From: Drosophila miranda
Taxonomy: Eukaryota > Arthropoda > Insecta > Diptera > Drosophilidae
Reading direction: 5' to 3'
Length of the DNA: 64,000 bases
Assembly: GCF_003369915.1 (NCBI RefSeq)
Contig: NC_046674.1
Span: 29,267,657 to 29,331,656, forward strand
The notes beneath the pieces are model-generated. The model was not told where the DNA came from and made no database searches. It saw only the letters and a list, made by a program, of their open reading frames with translations. The translations under genes were made by a program, and so were the position numbers. Below are positions 1 to 9,656 of this stretch, piece by piece (within the stretch, counting starts at the first letter, position 1; each line of letters begins with the position of its first letter).

Positions 1-377
1 TAGTAGCGCACTGTATGCGAGAGCAAGGGGTTGTGTCATGGGGAGGAAGGCCACTCGAGTCGCATATTGTTTTACCTTTACAGTATTTTGCAGTATGACC
101 AATATTTTTGAAATTTTTGCATCTCGTAGGGTAATGGATACATTATTTGACACAAGCGGTGTGCCATGTAGTTTGAATTTTTCCTGGTAAGTTATAGAGG
201 TAAAAAATAAGCTGGATTTCTCCAGTGGGTGTAGCTTTGCCATCGACTTGGCGAGTGTATTAGAAAATCTCGACTGCTCTTTGGGCTTAAAGTTCTTTTA
301 GAATCTCGTCGTTTGAAATATAATTGTGTGATGGACCTATTTCCGGCTGAGGTAAGCTCAGTTACGTCCAAGGTCAA
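1..377 (-). other. Unrecognised ORF-like segment in unit head (minus strand)
   Basis: On the minus strand two overlapping frames read well, about 60 then about 110 residues, joined by one frame change near the Arg-Arg-Asp-Ser-Lys stretch. The ORF runs out into the neighbouring LOA-like 3' tail (visible in units 3 and 4). There is no upstream ATG; the 5' frame opens at a TTG. The long frame is open in units 1 and 4 but has a CGA to TGA stop in units 3 and 6. I do not recognise the protein. It could be a degraded gene or transposon fragment, or chance. Confidence 0.3.
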
Positions 378-1054
378 TCCACAAGAATTTTATAGATGGA
401 TGGAACCTTAACGGAGGTGTTGTGCTTGGCCTGTGGCAGAGAAGATGGAGCGGAGCCTGGTCGAGAGTCACTTGTGGTGTGCGTCGGACGGTGCTTAGGG
501 ACGTAGAGTGGAATAGTGCCAGAGCCTCGACCCTTTGTAATGACCTACGCTGTTCATATTATTTAAATACTTGGTTTGGCTTTTATTCGTTTCTTCGTTT
601 CTTATTATGTTTTTGGTTAGTCCGAGTTACTCTGCGGGGTAACGTCTAGACTCGGCGCCGGGCTCGCATTTCGCCAATTTGGCAGTTGTGGGTTGACCTG
701 GCTTATTCCTCTCCGACTTGGGGTCCGTATTTTGGCAACTCGGTGGGTTTGCCATTGGTGCTCGTCGTGGTCTTCCTTGGTGTGTCATCGTTTTCGCGGT
801 TGATGAACCTGGAAGACTGCACCTGATCGGTTGCTCGGACCGAAGTGGAGGATCCGCGTGACCAGGTATTATTAGTCGTCACTTTATGGCAAGTGAAAAA
901 GTGGGGGATGAGGTGTCTTAAATGTTGTTAAATGTTCTTAGTCGGAATTCGCGATGCGGTCGGTGTTGTAGACCCGTTTAGGTTCGTTACAATTGCGGTT
1001 TGGAGCATAAACAGGTGCCTTACACTTGTTGAGATTTTAGTCATATTTGTTTTT
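378..1054. other. Unit head spacer, no gene recognised
   Basis: GC-richer sequence shared by units 1, 3, 4 and 6 (25056-25695, 34912-35551, 59978-60605). Short ORFs occur on the plus strand but are not conserved in frame between units. I see no domain, tRNA or LTR signal. Confidence 0.6.
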
Positions 1055-2159
1055 ATACCCGATACTCAAAATGAGTATTGGGGTATATTAGATTTGTGCT
1101 AAAAGTGGATGTGTGTAACGTCCAGAAGGAATCGTTTCCGACCCCATAAAGAATATATATTCTTGATCAGCATCAATAGCCGAGTCGATTGAGCCATGTC
1201 TGTCTGTCCGTCTGTCCGTCTGTCCGTCCGTCCGTCTGTCCGTCTGTCCGTCCCTATTAGCGCCTAGTGCTCAAAGACTATAAGAGCTAGAGCAACGATG
1301 TTTTGGATCCAGACTTCTGTGATATGTCACTGCTACAAAAATATTTCAAAACTTCGCCCCGCCCACTTCCGCCCCCACAAAGGACGAAAATCTGTGGCAT
1401 CCACATTTTTTAAGATACGATAAAACCAAAAACGCAGAATCGTAGAGAATGACCATATCTTTTAGACTGCAGAATTTGAATAAGATCGTATTATTATTAT
1501 AGCCAGCATCAAGAAAACAATTTCATTTTTTCTCGCCATGTCTCTCTCTAACACACACGTAGCATAGCCGGCTTTGCTTAGAGTAAAACATTAGCGCCTA
1601 GATCTCAGAGACTATAAAAGCTAGAGCAACCAAATTTGGTATCCACACTCCTAATATATCGGACCGAGACCGAGTTTCTTTCAAAATTTCGCCACACCCC
1701 CTTTCGCCACCGCAAAGGATAAAAATCTGGGGATATTCACAAATCTCAGAGACTATTAAGGCTAGAGTAACCAAATTTGGTATCCGCACTCCTGTTAGAT
1801 CTCACGTTAAAACGTATATCTCAAAATTTCGCCCCACCCCCTTCCGCACCCACAAAGGACGAAAATCTGTTGCATCCACAATATTGAGGATACGAGAAAA
1901 CTAAAAATGACCATATCTATCAGATTGCTGAATCTGGATCAGATCAGATCATTTTTATAGCCAAAAGGAACAAATCACATTGCACTGGCTACGCAGCCCC
2001 CGACGTCACGCTCAGACTGATTTTCTGTCTCTCTCGCACGCACTCTTTGTCGTGTCGTTTAATATTAGCGGCGTCTGCCGGAGGAGAGCCATACTGACTA
2101 AGTATCGGGTATAACTGTAGAGTTGCGGTTTCCGCAGCAACTCACAACGTTCCCCCTCG
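1055..2159 (+). mobile_element. DINE-1/INE-1-like non-autonomous element (forward)
   Basis: It begins with ATACCCGATACTCAAAATG, carries the GTCT/GTCC microsatellite at about 1197-1252, and ends with CAACGTTCCCCCTCG. The same two ends bound the elements at 3662-4575 and 58649-59802, where empty sites in other units confirm them. It is non-coding. DINE-1 elements are non-autonomous Helitron/Helentron relatives. This copy contains an internal partial repeat of its own body near 1590-1900. Confidence 0.75.
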
Positions 2160-2288
2160 TTGATTTTGGAAATGACGTGGAATTCTTCTGCGGCTAGGAA
2201 TTTTCTGACAATTTATGCGTTTTCAACGAATAAAAGCAAATTTTGTATCCAGACTCCTGTAATAACATATCACAAGTGAATTTCAAAA
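2160..2288. other. Spacer between two inverted DINE elements
   Basis: About 130 bp separates the forward and inverted DINE copies. Its right half (about 2235-2288) still resembles DINE interior sequence, with wording close to that at 4260-4290. There is no coding potential. Confidence 0.5.
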
Positions 2289-3235
2289 CGAGGGGGAACG
2301 TTGTGAGTTGCTGCGGAGACCGCAACTCTACATTTATACCCGATAGTAAGTCAGTATGGCTCTCCTCCGGCAGACGCCGCTAATATTAAACGACACGACA
2401 AAGAGAGAGAGACAGAAAATCAATCTGAGCGTGACGTCGGGCGCTGCTTAGCCACTGCAAATTGATTTGTTCCTTTTGGCTATAAAAATGATCCGATCTG
2501 ATCCAGATTCCGCAACCGGATAGATATGGTCATATTCTATGATTCTGCGTTTTTAGTTTTCCCGAATCTGCCACATTGTGGATGCAACAGATTTTCGACC
2601 TTTGTGGGGTCGGAAGGTGGTGTGGCGAAATTTTGACACAAAACGGTCAAGGTCCGATATCACCAAATTTGGTTGCCCTGGCTCTTATAGGTTCTGAGAT
2701 CCTTGAACTCATATTTTGCAATTGGCAAAACCGACCATGAAACCTGTGTGTTAGAGAGAGACAGAGCGAGAAAGAATGAAATTGTTTTCTTGATTCTGGC
2801 TATAATAATTATACGATCTGGTTCAGATTTTGCAGTCTAGAAGATATAGTCATCTTCTACGATTCTGCATTTTCTGTTTTCTCGTATCTTTGAATTTGTG
2901 GATGCCACAGATTTTCGCTCTTTGTGGGGGCGGAAGGGGGAGGGGCAAAGTTTTGAAATAAACTTGTAGCAGTGACATATCACAGAAGTCCGGATATAAG
3001 ACGTCGTTTTTCTAGCTTTTATAGTCTTTGAGCACTAGGCGCTGATAGGGACGGACAGACGGACGGACAGACGGACAGCCGGACAGACAGACAGTGCTCA
3101 ATCGACTCGGCTATTGATGCTGATCAAGAATATATATACTTTATGGGTTCGGAAACGATTCCTTCTGGACGTTACACACATCCATTTTCACCACAAATCT
3201 AATATACCCCAATACTCATTTTGAGTATCGGGTAT
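2289..3235 (-). mobile_element. DINE-1/INE-1-like element (inverted copy)
   Basis: It starts CGAGGGGGAACGTTGTGAG and ends GAGTATCGGGTAT, the reverse complement of the ends at 1055-2159. The microsatellite appears as GGAC/AGAC repeats at about 3047-3091. With the preceding copy it forms a head-to-head inverted pair with a 0.13 kb spacer. A truncated relative opens unit 2 at 9657. Confidence 0.75.
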
Positions 3236-3661
3236 AATGAAGCACAATTACGGAGTTACAAATAACGAAAACCTGTGGCATCGACAATTTTGAAGATACG
3301 AGAAAACTAACAATCCAGACTAATCTGGAAATCGGGATCAGATCGGATAATGATTATTATTACGCCGGAATGAAAATATAAATTTTCAATGGCTGCGCAA
3401 CGCCGTTCACGCGCTTACTCATTTTCATTATCTCTCTCCCTCTCTCTCTATCTATCTCACTCTCACACACACTCTTCATCGTGCAGTATGCACTGACTTA
3501 TTGTAGGGCATGATGAAATTATACACGGCGGTCTCGTCAAAAGCCGAAGCTCGTTCGTGTTGTCCCTTATCGTCAGTGCATGCTTGCTTGTTGATGCGGA
3601 TTGTTGTTGTTGGGTAAACATTACTCATGAGCAACACAACACTATTCACGGACGAATTTTT
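3236..3661. other. Unit head spacer with an older DINE-like remnant
   Basis: Shared by units 1, 2, 3, 4 and 6. It contains a CT-rich simple tract (about 3425-3475) and wording resembling a diverged DINE interior (the TGGCTGCGCAACGCC region). No gene is evident. Confidence 0.45.
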
Positions 3662-4575
3662 ATACCCGATACTCAAAATGAGTATTGGGGTATATTAGAT
3701 TTGTGGTAAAAGTGGATGTGTGTAACATCCAGAAGGAATCGTTTCCGACCCCATAAAGTATATATATTCTTGATCAGCATTAATAGCCGAGTCGATTGAG
3801 CCCTGTCTGTCTGTCCGTCTGTCCGTCCGTCCGTCCGTCCGTCCGTCCGTCCGTCCGTCCGTCCGTCCGTCCGTCCGTCCGTCCCCTTCAGCGCCTAGTG
3901 CTCAAAGACTATAAGAGCTAGAGCAACGATGTTTTGGATCCAGACTTCTGTGATATGTCACTGCTACAAAAATATTTCAAAACTTCGCCCCGCCCACTTC
4001 CGCCCCCACAAAGGACGAAAATCTGTGGCATCCACATTTTTAAAGATACGATAAAACCAAAAACGCAGAATCGGTGAGGATGACCATATCTTCTACAGTG
4101 CAAAATCTGAACCAGATCGAATTATGATTATAGCCAGAATCAAGAAAACAATTTCATTCTTTCTCGCTCTGTCTCTCTCTAACACACAGGTTTCATGGTC
4201 GGTTTTGTCAATTGCAAAATATGAGTTCAAGGATCTCAGAACCTATAAGAGCCAGAGCAACCAAATTTTGTATCCACACTCCTGTGATATCGGACCTTGA
4301 CCGTTTCGTGGCCATCATAGATAATGACCATATCTATCAGACTGCTGAACCTGGATCAGATCGGATCATTTTTATACCCAAAAGGAACAAATCAATTTGC
4401 ACTGGCTACGCAGCGCCCGACGTCACGCTCAGACCGATTTTCTGTCTCTCTCGCACGCACTCTTTGTCGTGTCGTTTAATATTAGCGGCGTCTGCCGGAG
4501 GAGAGCCATACTGACTAAGTATCGGGTATAACTGTAGAGTTGCGGTGTCCGCAGCAACTCACAACGTTCCCCTCG
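3662..4575 (+). mobile_element. DINE-1-like element, insertion shared by units 1, 3 and 4
   Basis: Units 2 and 6 show the empty site (about 10680 and 60958), six T residues between GACGAA and GATATG. The filled site has five T residues before the element and three after, so it was inserted at a TT dinucleotide. The ends are ATACCCGATACTC and CAACGTTCCCCTCG. It is non-coding. Confidence 0.85.
3804..3884 (+). repeat. GTCT/GTCC microsatellite inside DINE
   Basis: About 80 bp of 4-bp units, first mixed GTCT/GTCC and then nearly pure GTCC. The tract at the same place is shorter in unit 3 (about 26198-26255) and in unit 4 (about 36055-36122), so it has changed length since the units duplicated. 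Confidence 0.9.
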
Positions 4576-4591
4576 TTTGATATGTGCTTAA

Positions 4592-4824
4592 CCCTTTTGT
4601 TCCAACCTCAAAAAAATGACATATTGCATATTAGATTACATAAATAGCATATACAACAAAACTCAAAGAATTATAAGTAATTTTTATATATTATGTAAAA
4701 GAACATTTTAATATTACTAAAAATTTTGAAGCAAAATTATTAATGGCTGCACAAAATTTAAATATTACTGTATCAGTAAAATCATTTTATTTTAAAATTT
4801 TAAACCCCACGAGCCTGTTGAGGG
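4592..4824 (+). mobile_element. Putative piggyBac-like MITE flanked by TTAA
   Basis: A 233-bp AT-rich non-coding block begins CCCTTTTG and ends TTGAGGG, with TTAA on both sides (4588-4591 and 4825-4828). A TTAA target duplication and CCC...GGG ends are the piggyBac signature. The terminal inverted repeats are weak beyond about 4-5 bp. It is present in units 1, 2, 3, 4 and 6, with one TTAA mutated to TTAG in unit 2 and the right end lost in unit 6. Confidence 0.45.
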
Positions 4825-4900
4825 TTAATCAACATCAACATATGTCGTCTCACTCACACTTACTATACTATGTGCTTTTCACTCGCACTAATTGCTAGGG

Positions 4901-5045
4901 TATAAATTTAAAATCGCGGCCGTAGCTGCGACTCACAACGTTCCTTTTCGTAAAAGGCACTAAACTTTGCTTTTCACTGCGCTTTATTTACCGACTGACA
5001 ATTGTACTACAAAGTCGCATTTTATTAAAAATCGATAGATATCGA
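4901..5045 (+). promoter_or_regulatory. Putative Snp promoter: TATA-like and DRE-like motifs
   Basis: TATAAAT lies at 4901-4907 and ATCGATAGATATCGA at 5031-5045. The latter is close to the TATCGATA site bound by DREF in many Drosophila housekeeping promoters. Both motifs are kept in every Snp-bearing unit. Which one drives transcription cannot be told from sequence. Confidence 0.4.
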
Positions 5046-5063
5046 ATAAATCCACAAATCCCA

Positions 5064-5258
5064 ATGATAGGTCAAAAGTTATCGTTACTCAGCAAAAACT
5101 GCAAGCACTGGCAAAAAAACGACAGCATATTACATTACAAAGAAGAAGAATTCAATTGGAATTGCACAAACACAGTCGGCCTTCATAAAAGTGTAAAAAG
5201 CAACTGGGCTAATACATCAGAGAATATTCCCGAAAGGAGCTCGTCCAGATCCAGTTAA
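5064..5258 (+). CDS. Short upstream ORF (64 aa) before Snp copy 1
   Basis: ATG start, 64 codons, ending 35 bp before the Snp ATG. It is kept open with the same length in units 3, 4 and 6; in unit 2 a 4-bp insertion changes its last residues and shortens it to 57 aa. No domain is recognised. It may be a regulatory uORF or 5' leader that is open by chance; it is too short to claim a protein. Confidence 0.3.
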   Translation: MIGQKLSLLSKNCKHWQKNDSILHYKEEEFNWNCTNTVGLHKSVKSNWANTSENIPERSSSRSS

Positions 5259-5293
5259 CGAAACAGAATTCACGCAAATCCAAGCAGTTGACA

Positions 5294-5944
5294 ATGCATC
5301 CTTTTACTTATGCCATATCCGTGGACTTCGAGGCCACCTGCTGGGAAAATCAACCGGAGATAATTGAGTTCCCAGCCATTTTGGTCAATCTGAAAACGGG
5401 TATGATCGAGGCGGAGTTTCACAAGTACGTGATGCCCGTGGAGTCGCCGCAACTGAGCGAATACTGTACCAATCTGACGGGCATTCAGCAGAAGACTGTG
5501 GAGGCGGGAGTGCCACTGCAGACGGCACTCAATTCCTTTATCGAATGGCTGAAGAAGGAATTGAGCGCCCGAAACCTGGTGCTACCAAAGATGAGTATGA
5601 CCAATCCACAGGGAAACTGTTTCTTCGTCACCTGGACGAACTGGGACTTTGGAATCTGTCTTGCTAAGGAGTGCGCACGCAAGAATATACGTAAACCAAC
5701 CTGCTTCAATCAGTGGATAGTCGCGAAGGCCATCTACACGAAGTGGTACAAGTATCGTCCCTACAGCTTCGACAATGCCCTGGCCCATGTGAGGCTGACC
5801 TTCCAGGGACGTGCTCACTCCGGCATCGATGATGCCAAGAATCTGGGCAATCTCATTTGCAAGATGTCTCGTGATGGAGCCCCCTTTTCGATCACCAAGG
5901 ATCTGACACCACATAAGGAGCTCAACGAGAACCGTGGCTTCTGA
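5294..5944 (+). CDS. Snp: Snipper-like ERI-1 family 3'-5' exonuclease, copy 1 (active site intact)
   Basis: 216 aa with a single DEDDh (RNase T/ERI-1-type) exonuclease domain spanning the whole protein. ERI-1/Snipper nucleases trim 3' ends of RNA, including structured RNA and siRNA. Motifs seen: Exo I is Asp11-Phe-Glu13 followed by ATCWENQ; Exo II Asp lies in the WTNWDFG stretch; Exo III is HSGIDD. All five catalytic positions are present. The start is the ATG at 5294; the in-frame TTG six bases earlier is not needed. Compared with the other copies, seven residues (AQQFRLS) are missing just after Exo I, in the loop before EIIEF. No intron, signal peptide or membrane segment is seen. It is the only copy in this window with a complete catalytic set. 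Whether it is the ancestral functional gene or a retained array member is not known. Confidence 0.85.
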   Translation: MHPFTYAISVDFEATCWENQPEIIEFPAILVNLKTGMIEAEFHKYVMPVESPQLSEYCTNLTGIQQKTVEAGVPLQTALNSFIEWLKKELSARNLVLPKMSMTNPQGNCFFVTWTNWDFGICLAKECARKNIRKPTCFNQWIVAKAIYTKWYKYRPYSFDNALAHVRLTFQGRAHSGIDDAKNLGNLICKMSRDGAPFSITKDLTPHKELNENRGF

Positions 5945-7020
5945 GCTTAAGCGGTCAGCCATCAGCCATCAGCCATTAGCCATTAGCCATCCCAGCCAGA
6001 GCCAGAGCCCCCCAGCCAGAGCATAATAATCCATTTGTTTGTTGGATTATGTTTAATATTCAACGCCACAGTAACCCAAGGACACTAATGCTGACTAAGA
6101 GATGGGCCCAATTTAAACACAAATGTAAACGCCAAATAAGATTATTGTTTTTTTATTATCTACATAATTTCTTTTGACAGAAATAACGACTTGACATTTG
6201 AAGTGCGTCGCCATCGCAGCAAAGCCCCAGCACCTGCATCTGGATATCAAAATCCAGCAAGAAAACCACAACACTAAAAATCCACTCATTTATTCTATTG
6301 GGTGTAGATAATGATTATGAGTTTTGCATAATGCACATTGATGTGCATCGCAATGACAGCCGATCGCCTGCCAGAAGCCTTTAGCCATCCCACCAAAGCA
6401 GAATGAGCCAGAACACAAAAAAAGCCATTTATTTATTTGATTATATTTAATACACTTAATACGCTGCGTAGCCACTGCAAATTGATTTGTTCGGTAATAA
6501 TAATGATCCGATCCGATTCTGATTCGGCAATCTGGTAGATATGGTTATTCTCTATGATTGTTCAAAATTGTGGATGCCACAGATCTTCGTCCTTTGTGAT
6601 GGCGGAAGAGGGTGGGGTGAAATTTTGAAATACATATCACTAGGCGCTCATAGGGACGGACAAACGGACGGGCGGACAGACAGACATGGCTCTATCGACC
6701 CTCGACTATAGATGCTGATCAGGAATATACATACATATATACTTTATAGGTTCCTTATGAAAGGGGGGGTATACAAAATGTTCTTTTTTTTTTTATGTAT
6801 TTTATCTAATTTCTTTTGACAGCAATTGATATGAATTTAAATTTGATGTGCATCGCAATCGCAGCTACCACATCTACAATCTAAACACCTACGTACGAGT
6901 ACATCTAATCATAGCAATAAATATGGCCTTATAGCAAATACATTTTGCTACTATTCATACTTACTTGGTAATGATTAGCGGAATCAATATGGACTTATTT
7001 TTTCATCGATTTACATCGCC
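5945..7020 (+). repeat. Threefold diverged repetition of the Snp 3' flank
   Basis: Three similar stretches follow the stop codon: about 6150-6235 (CTACATAATTTCTTTTGACAG then the GTGCGTCGCCATCGC region), about 6335-6465 (GTGCATCGCAATGACAGCC then AGCCATCCCACCAAAGCAG) and about 6785-6870 (a repeat of the first). They look like old partial tandem duplications of the 3' UTR. The same arrangement, with small indels, follows Snp in units 2, 3, 4 and 6. Confidence 0.55.
6463..6760 (-). mobile_element. Old, diverged DINE-like fragment in Snp 3' flank
   Basis: It contains the DINE landmarks in diverged form: GCGTAGCCACTGCAAATTG, TGGATGCCACAGATCTTCG, the GGAC/AGAC microsatellite at about 6654-6686 and GATGCTGATCAGGAATATA. 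Both ends are eroded. It is present at the same place in units 2, 3, 4 and 6. Confidence 0.6.
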
Positions 7021-7371
7021 TACACGAGGTGATACGGTATAAAAATAAGATTAAAACATCCAGGAACAGGAGGTTGGGAAGATCCTACCGCCCAACGTTT
7101 TGGCACAATGTTTGTATATTTGCTGATCACTTTCCTCTGGGACCCCTCCAAGCACTCAAGTAGTCGAATTCCCAAATGGGAAAGCTAGAAAAGCTCGATA
7201 TTTTGTCGAAACTAAATTAGAGAAATTAAGAAAAACGAGGCATCCAAATTGTAATAGAATTGAAGTTTAGATATAGCCCAATGCGAATATTGAATAAATG
7301 TACATATGTATATCTAAGTAGGATAATATTAGTGGAGTTTTTAGTGGGAACAATTGAGAGACTTGACTTAT
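7021..7371. other. Spacer, nothing recognised
   Basis: Unique-looking AT-rich sequence repeated in each unit (for example 13190-13545 and 29385-29705). I see no ORF of note and no transposon end. Confidence 0.5.
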
Positions 7372-7826
7372 CTCCTTCGAAATGTTCTGTGCCGCAATTT
7401 CCAGTCTGGCCTTCAAGTCGGAGCATCTACAGAAGAATGCGGATTCAAGATGGAATTTGCTTGCATCCCTTAGCCAAGTTGTGAAGTGTCACTTAGAGGA
7501 AGTGTTGGAAACAGACAGACTTGCTCCATACCCTGGGCCATACCATGTGGCCTCTATTCGGTTTGTGACCGACTCCTGCGGTTCCTGTGGGCTTCTACGA
7601 GTATTCATATTCCAAAGAATACGAAGTGCCTGAAAAGAAAAAGAATTTTTCGGTGGTAAATGGTAAAGATGATGAGAAGAATGCCTGTAATGACCTAGTG
7701 ACCGCCGCAAAAGTTCTGTCGGCTGTACAGGACTCAATAGGCTCGTTGGAACCCAACGTACACTATGTTGAGCAAGCAGCAACCATTTGAAGACTCTTGC
7801 GAAAGGCGCCTCAAAAGATACATGAA
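7372..7826 (+). pseudogene. hAT-transposase-like relic (partial, unit 1)
   Basis: Degenerate coding-like sequence. In the longer copies of this segment (unit 2, about 13921-14070) one frame reads KRYMKLSAAEWGDLNRLV and continues with an LEPTYLATEKLQ stretch, which resembles the hAT transposase core. In this unit the segment is fused directly to the R1-like relic at about 7826 by a deletion. The preceding reading frames (about 83 and 67 aa) are open but not recognised. Confidence 0.4.
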
Positions 7827-8200
7827 AATGCACGTAGTGCATATGGTGGGTTTATCAGACGATGTGGCTGTTCTAGTGCTGGGAAAATTCTTGGCCGGAG
7901 ACTTGGAGAAGACCTGCAACCAGACAATAGCGCGTATTCAATAGTGGCTGGAGAGGGTCGGGCTCGAACTCGCTCCCCACAAGACCGATGTAGTGTTGGT
8001 GTCCAGCCGAAAGAAAGCTGAGACAGTCCTGCCACGGTCATATCTCTGCCATGGATGCTGGCTAATGGTAGTCCGGCAGAGTAACGAAAACTCTCAATGA
8101 AATTACCCCAATCTATGGTGACACTGTTACATGCCGAGGGATGCATGGCCGAGGGGTTGCTCGGTTGCTAATATACAGACTCTGGATACCTGCCGACCTC
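7827..8200 (+). pseudogene. R1-clade-like reverse transcriptase relic (partial, unit 1)
   Basis: Only the part from the F(S/A)DD region onward remains; the catalytic box here reads with LSDD in place of FSDD. It is followed by the thumb region and then sequence leading to a short A/T tail near 8200. The equivalent longer copy is at 14227-14788. Confidence 0.5.
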
Positions 8201-8219
8201 CAGTTTAAATTAAATTAAA

Positions 8220-9057
8220 TTTAAATTAAGTAGTCACTAGTGAGCTCTCACTGTGTTCAGTTAAACTCTTGAGAAATCTGCCTAATTTGTTATGGCATAC
8301 CTGCATATTGGTAAATTTGCTACCGCGACGGGGCCAGAGGCGGTGGTGAAATTTGTTGCCAATAAACTCAAGGTGCCGGAGGGGGAAATTTCTTGCGTGA
8401 AATTGGTTAAGCGAGATGCTGATCTATCTGCGTTATCTGGTGTTCCCCGTGGTCTTTGATGATAGATTCTGTCCAGTATCGGTAAGGGTTTCGCGCATAG
8501 ACAGAGGCCGGAAGCTGATTTGACGGCAGTTAATCTGTGTGCAGCTGTGCCACTGCGGACGTCCACGCTGACTCAGAAAGCTCCAGGTTCATCCACTTCA
8601 AAAAAAAACCCAGTGAAACCCCTTTGGTTTTATGATCGCCGCTTCTCCACAAAATATTCTGCTTGCACTTTTTTGACGAAGAGTCAGCAGCCCGTCGTGC
8701 ACTCTTATGTGGAACACTCTTCAGCATCATCACCTAGATTGGCTCTCCCTGCCCAATCTTCTGGACGGGGATGGTGTGCTGCTATTTCGGACTCCGGCAC
8801 ATAAGCAGGTTTCAAGCATGGGTCTCGGCCCTTTGGTTCAGTGGGATATGCCTGAACCTCCTCTGGATCCATCTTCCGTGGCCGCCAACAGGACGGCACC
8901 GCCACTTTCTGGGACCGTGCCGATGGACGGTGCCATGACTCAGGCTGTCAGCTTGGCTACCTCTTCGTGTGACTTCGACGCTGTCATTTTGTTTGAAACC
9001 TGGCTCAATTCAAACTTTTTCGACAACGAATACTTCGATCCTAACCTTTTCCAGGTG
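8220..9057 (+). pseudogene. CR1-like non-LTR relic: ORF1 with Cys-rich start and EN 5' end (unit 1)
   Basis: It contains the ORF1 region with KFVANKLKVPEGEISCVKLV in one frame and GVPRG soon after, then the start of an APE-type endonuclease (ILFETWLNSNFFDNEYFD). The initial Cys-rich, PHD-like part seen at 21253-21380 in unit 2 is missing here. At about 9057 the EN is abruptly joined to LOA-like sequence. Confidence 0.45.
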
Positions 9058-9656
9058 TTTGGAGATTGGCACCAGATTGGCACTTATTTTTGCTCCCAAA
9101 TTTCAGCAATGAAGACCTAGCCTCGAAGGCAAGGAGCGCTCACTGAGGATCTGCTCCGTATACATGGGTCATAACCAACCTGACCCAACCACTGCCAGTG
9201 GTTAAGCACTGACGCAAACGAAAGGGGTGAGTACCTCTTTTTAATTACTTACTGACCACTCAGATGTTCTTATTAAACCGGAAGTTATCCCACCTCTATT
9301 ATTAAAATCCACAAGGAGGTCCTGGACCACACGCTTGCCTCTCATGAGATACAGAGGAACATTGTAACCTGGAGGGTCCTGGAAAAACACTCCTTCTCGG
9401 ACCACAGTAACATGGAAACTGTATTCTCCTTTTCATTTACGAAGCCAGTTCAATGCCGGACCCGCAGGCGGACAAATTGGACTCGGTACTCTGACTGCCT
9501 TTGTCGTGTTCTCCCTGAGTCCCCACCTGAGGAGGAGAGCTTCACCGACGCCTGAATTAAAGCGCTCGATAAATCCTGCCCCTCTGGCAAGAACAGAGGC
9601 CGGAAGAAACCTGAATGGTAGACTCCGAAACTGGGCGAACTCCGGAAAGCCTCCCG
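9058..9656 (+). pseudogene. LOA-like non-LTR relic, EN to start of RT linker (unit 1, truncated)
   Basis: It matches 22885-23465 of unit 2: EN carboxy end (EKHSFSDHSNMETVFSF region) and the linker. It is cut at 9656, where it joins DINE sequence. There are several stops and frame changes. Confidence 0.55.

Larger units (their letters stand above)
1..9656 (+). repeat. Tandem amplification unit 1 (5' edge cut by window)
   Basis: Position 1 aligns by eye with 24679, 34535 and 58445, where the same head sequence recurs. The order is head, DINE elements, MITE, Snp, 3' flank, hAT-like, R1-like, CR1-like and LOA-like relics. The unit stops inside the LOA-like relic at about 9656, where the sequence switches to DINE sequence that belongs to a unit head, so the end of this unit and the head of the next have been deleted. 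Confidence 0.85.

Noticed and set aside
422..649. 75-aa ORF in the unit head
   Set aside because: Not kept at the same length in the other units (stops appear or the frame shifts), no domain.
3804..3884. Regular 4-bp repeat considered as CRISPR-like or satellite array
   Set aside because: A simple microsatellite internal to DINE; the genome is eukaryotic and there are no spacers.
5582..5962. 126-aa antisense ORF across Snp, repeated in each copy
   Set aside because: It is a mirror of the coding strand, conserved only because the units are nearly identical; no domain and no promoter seen.
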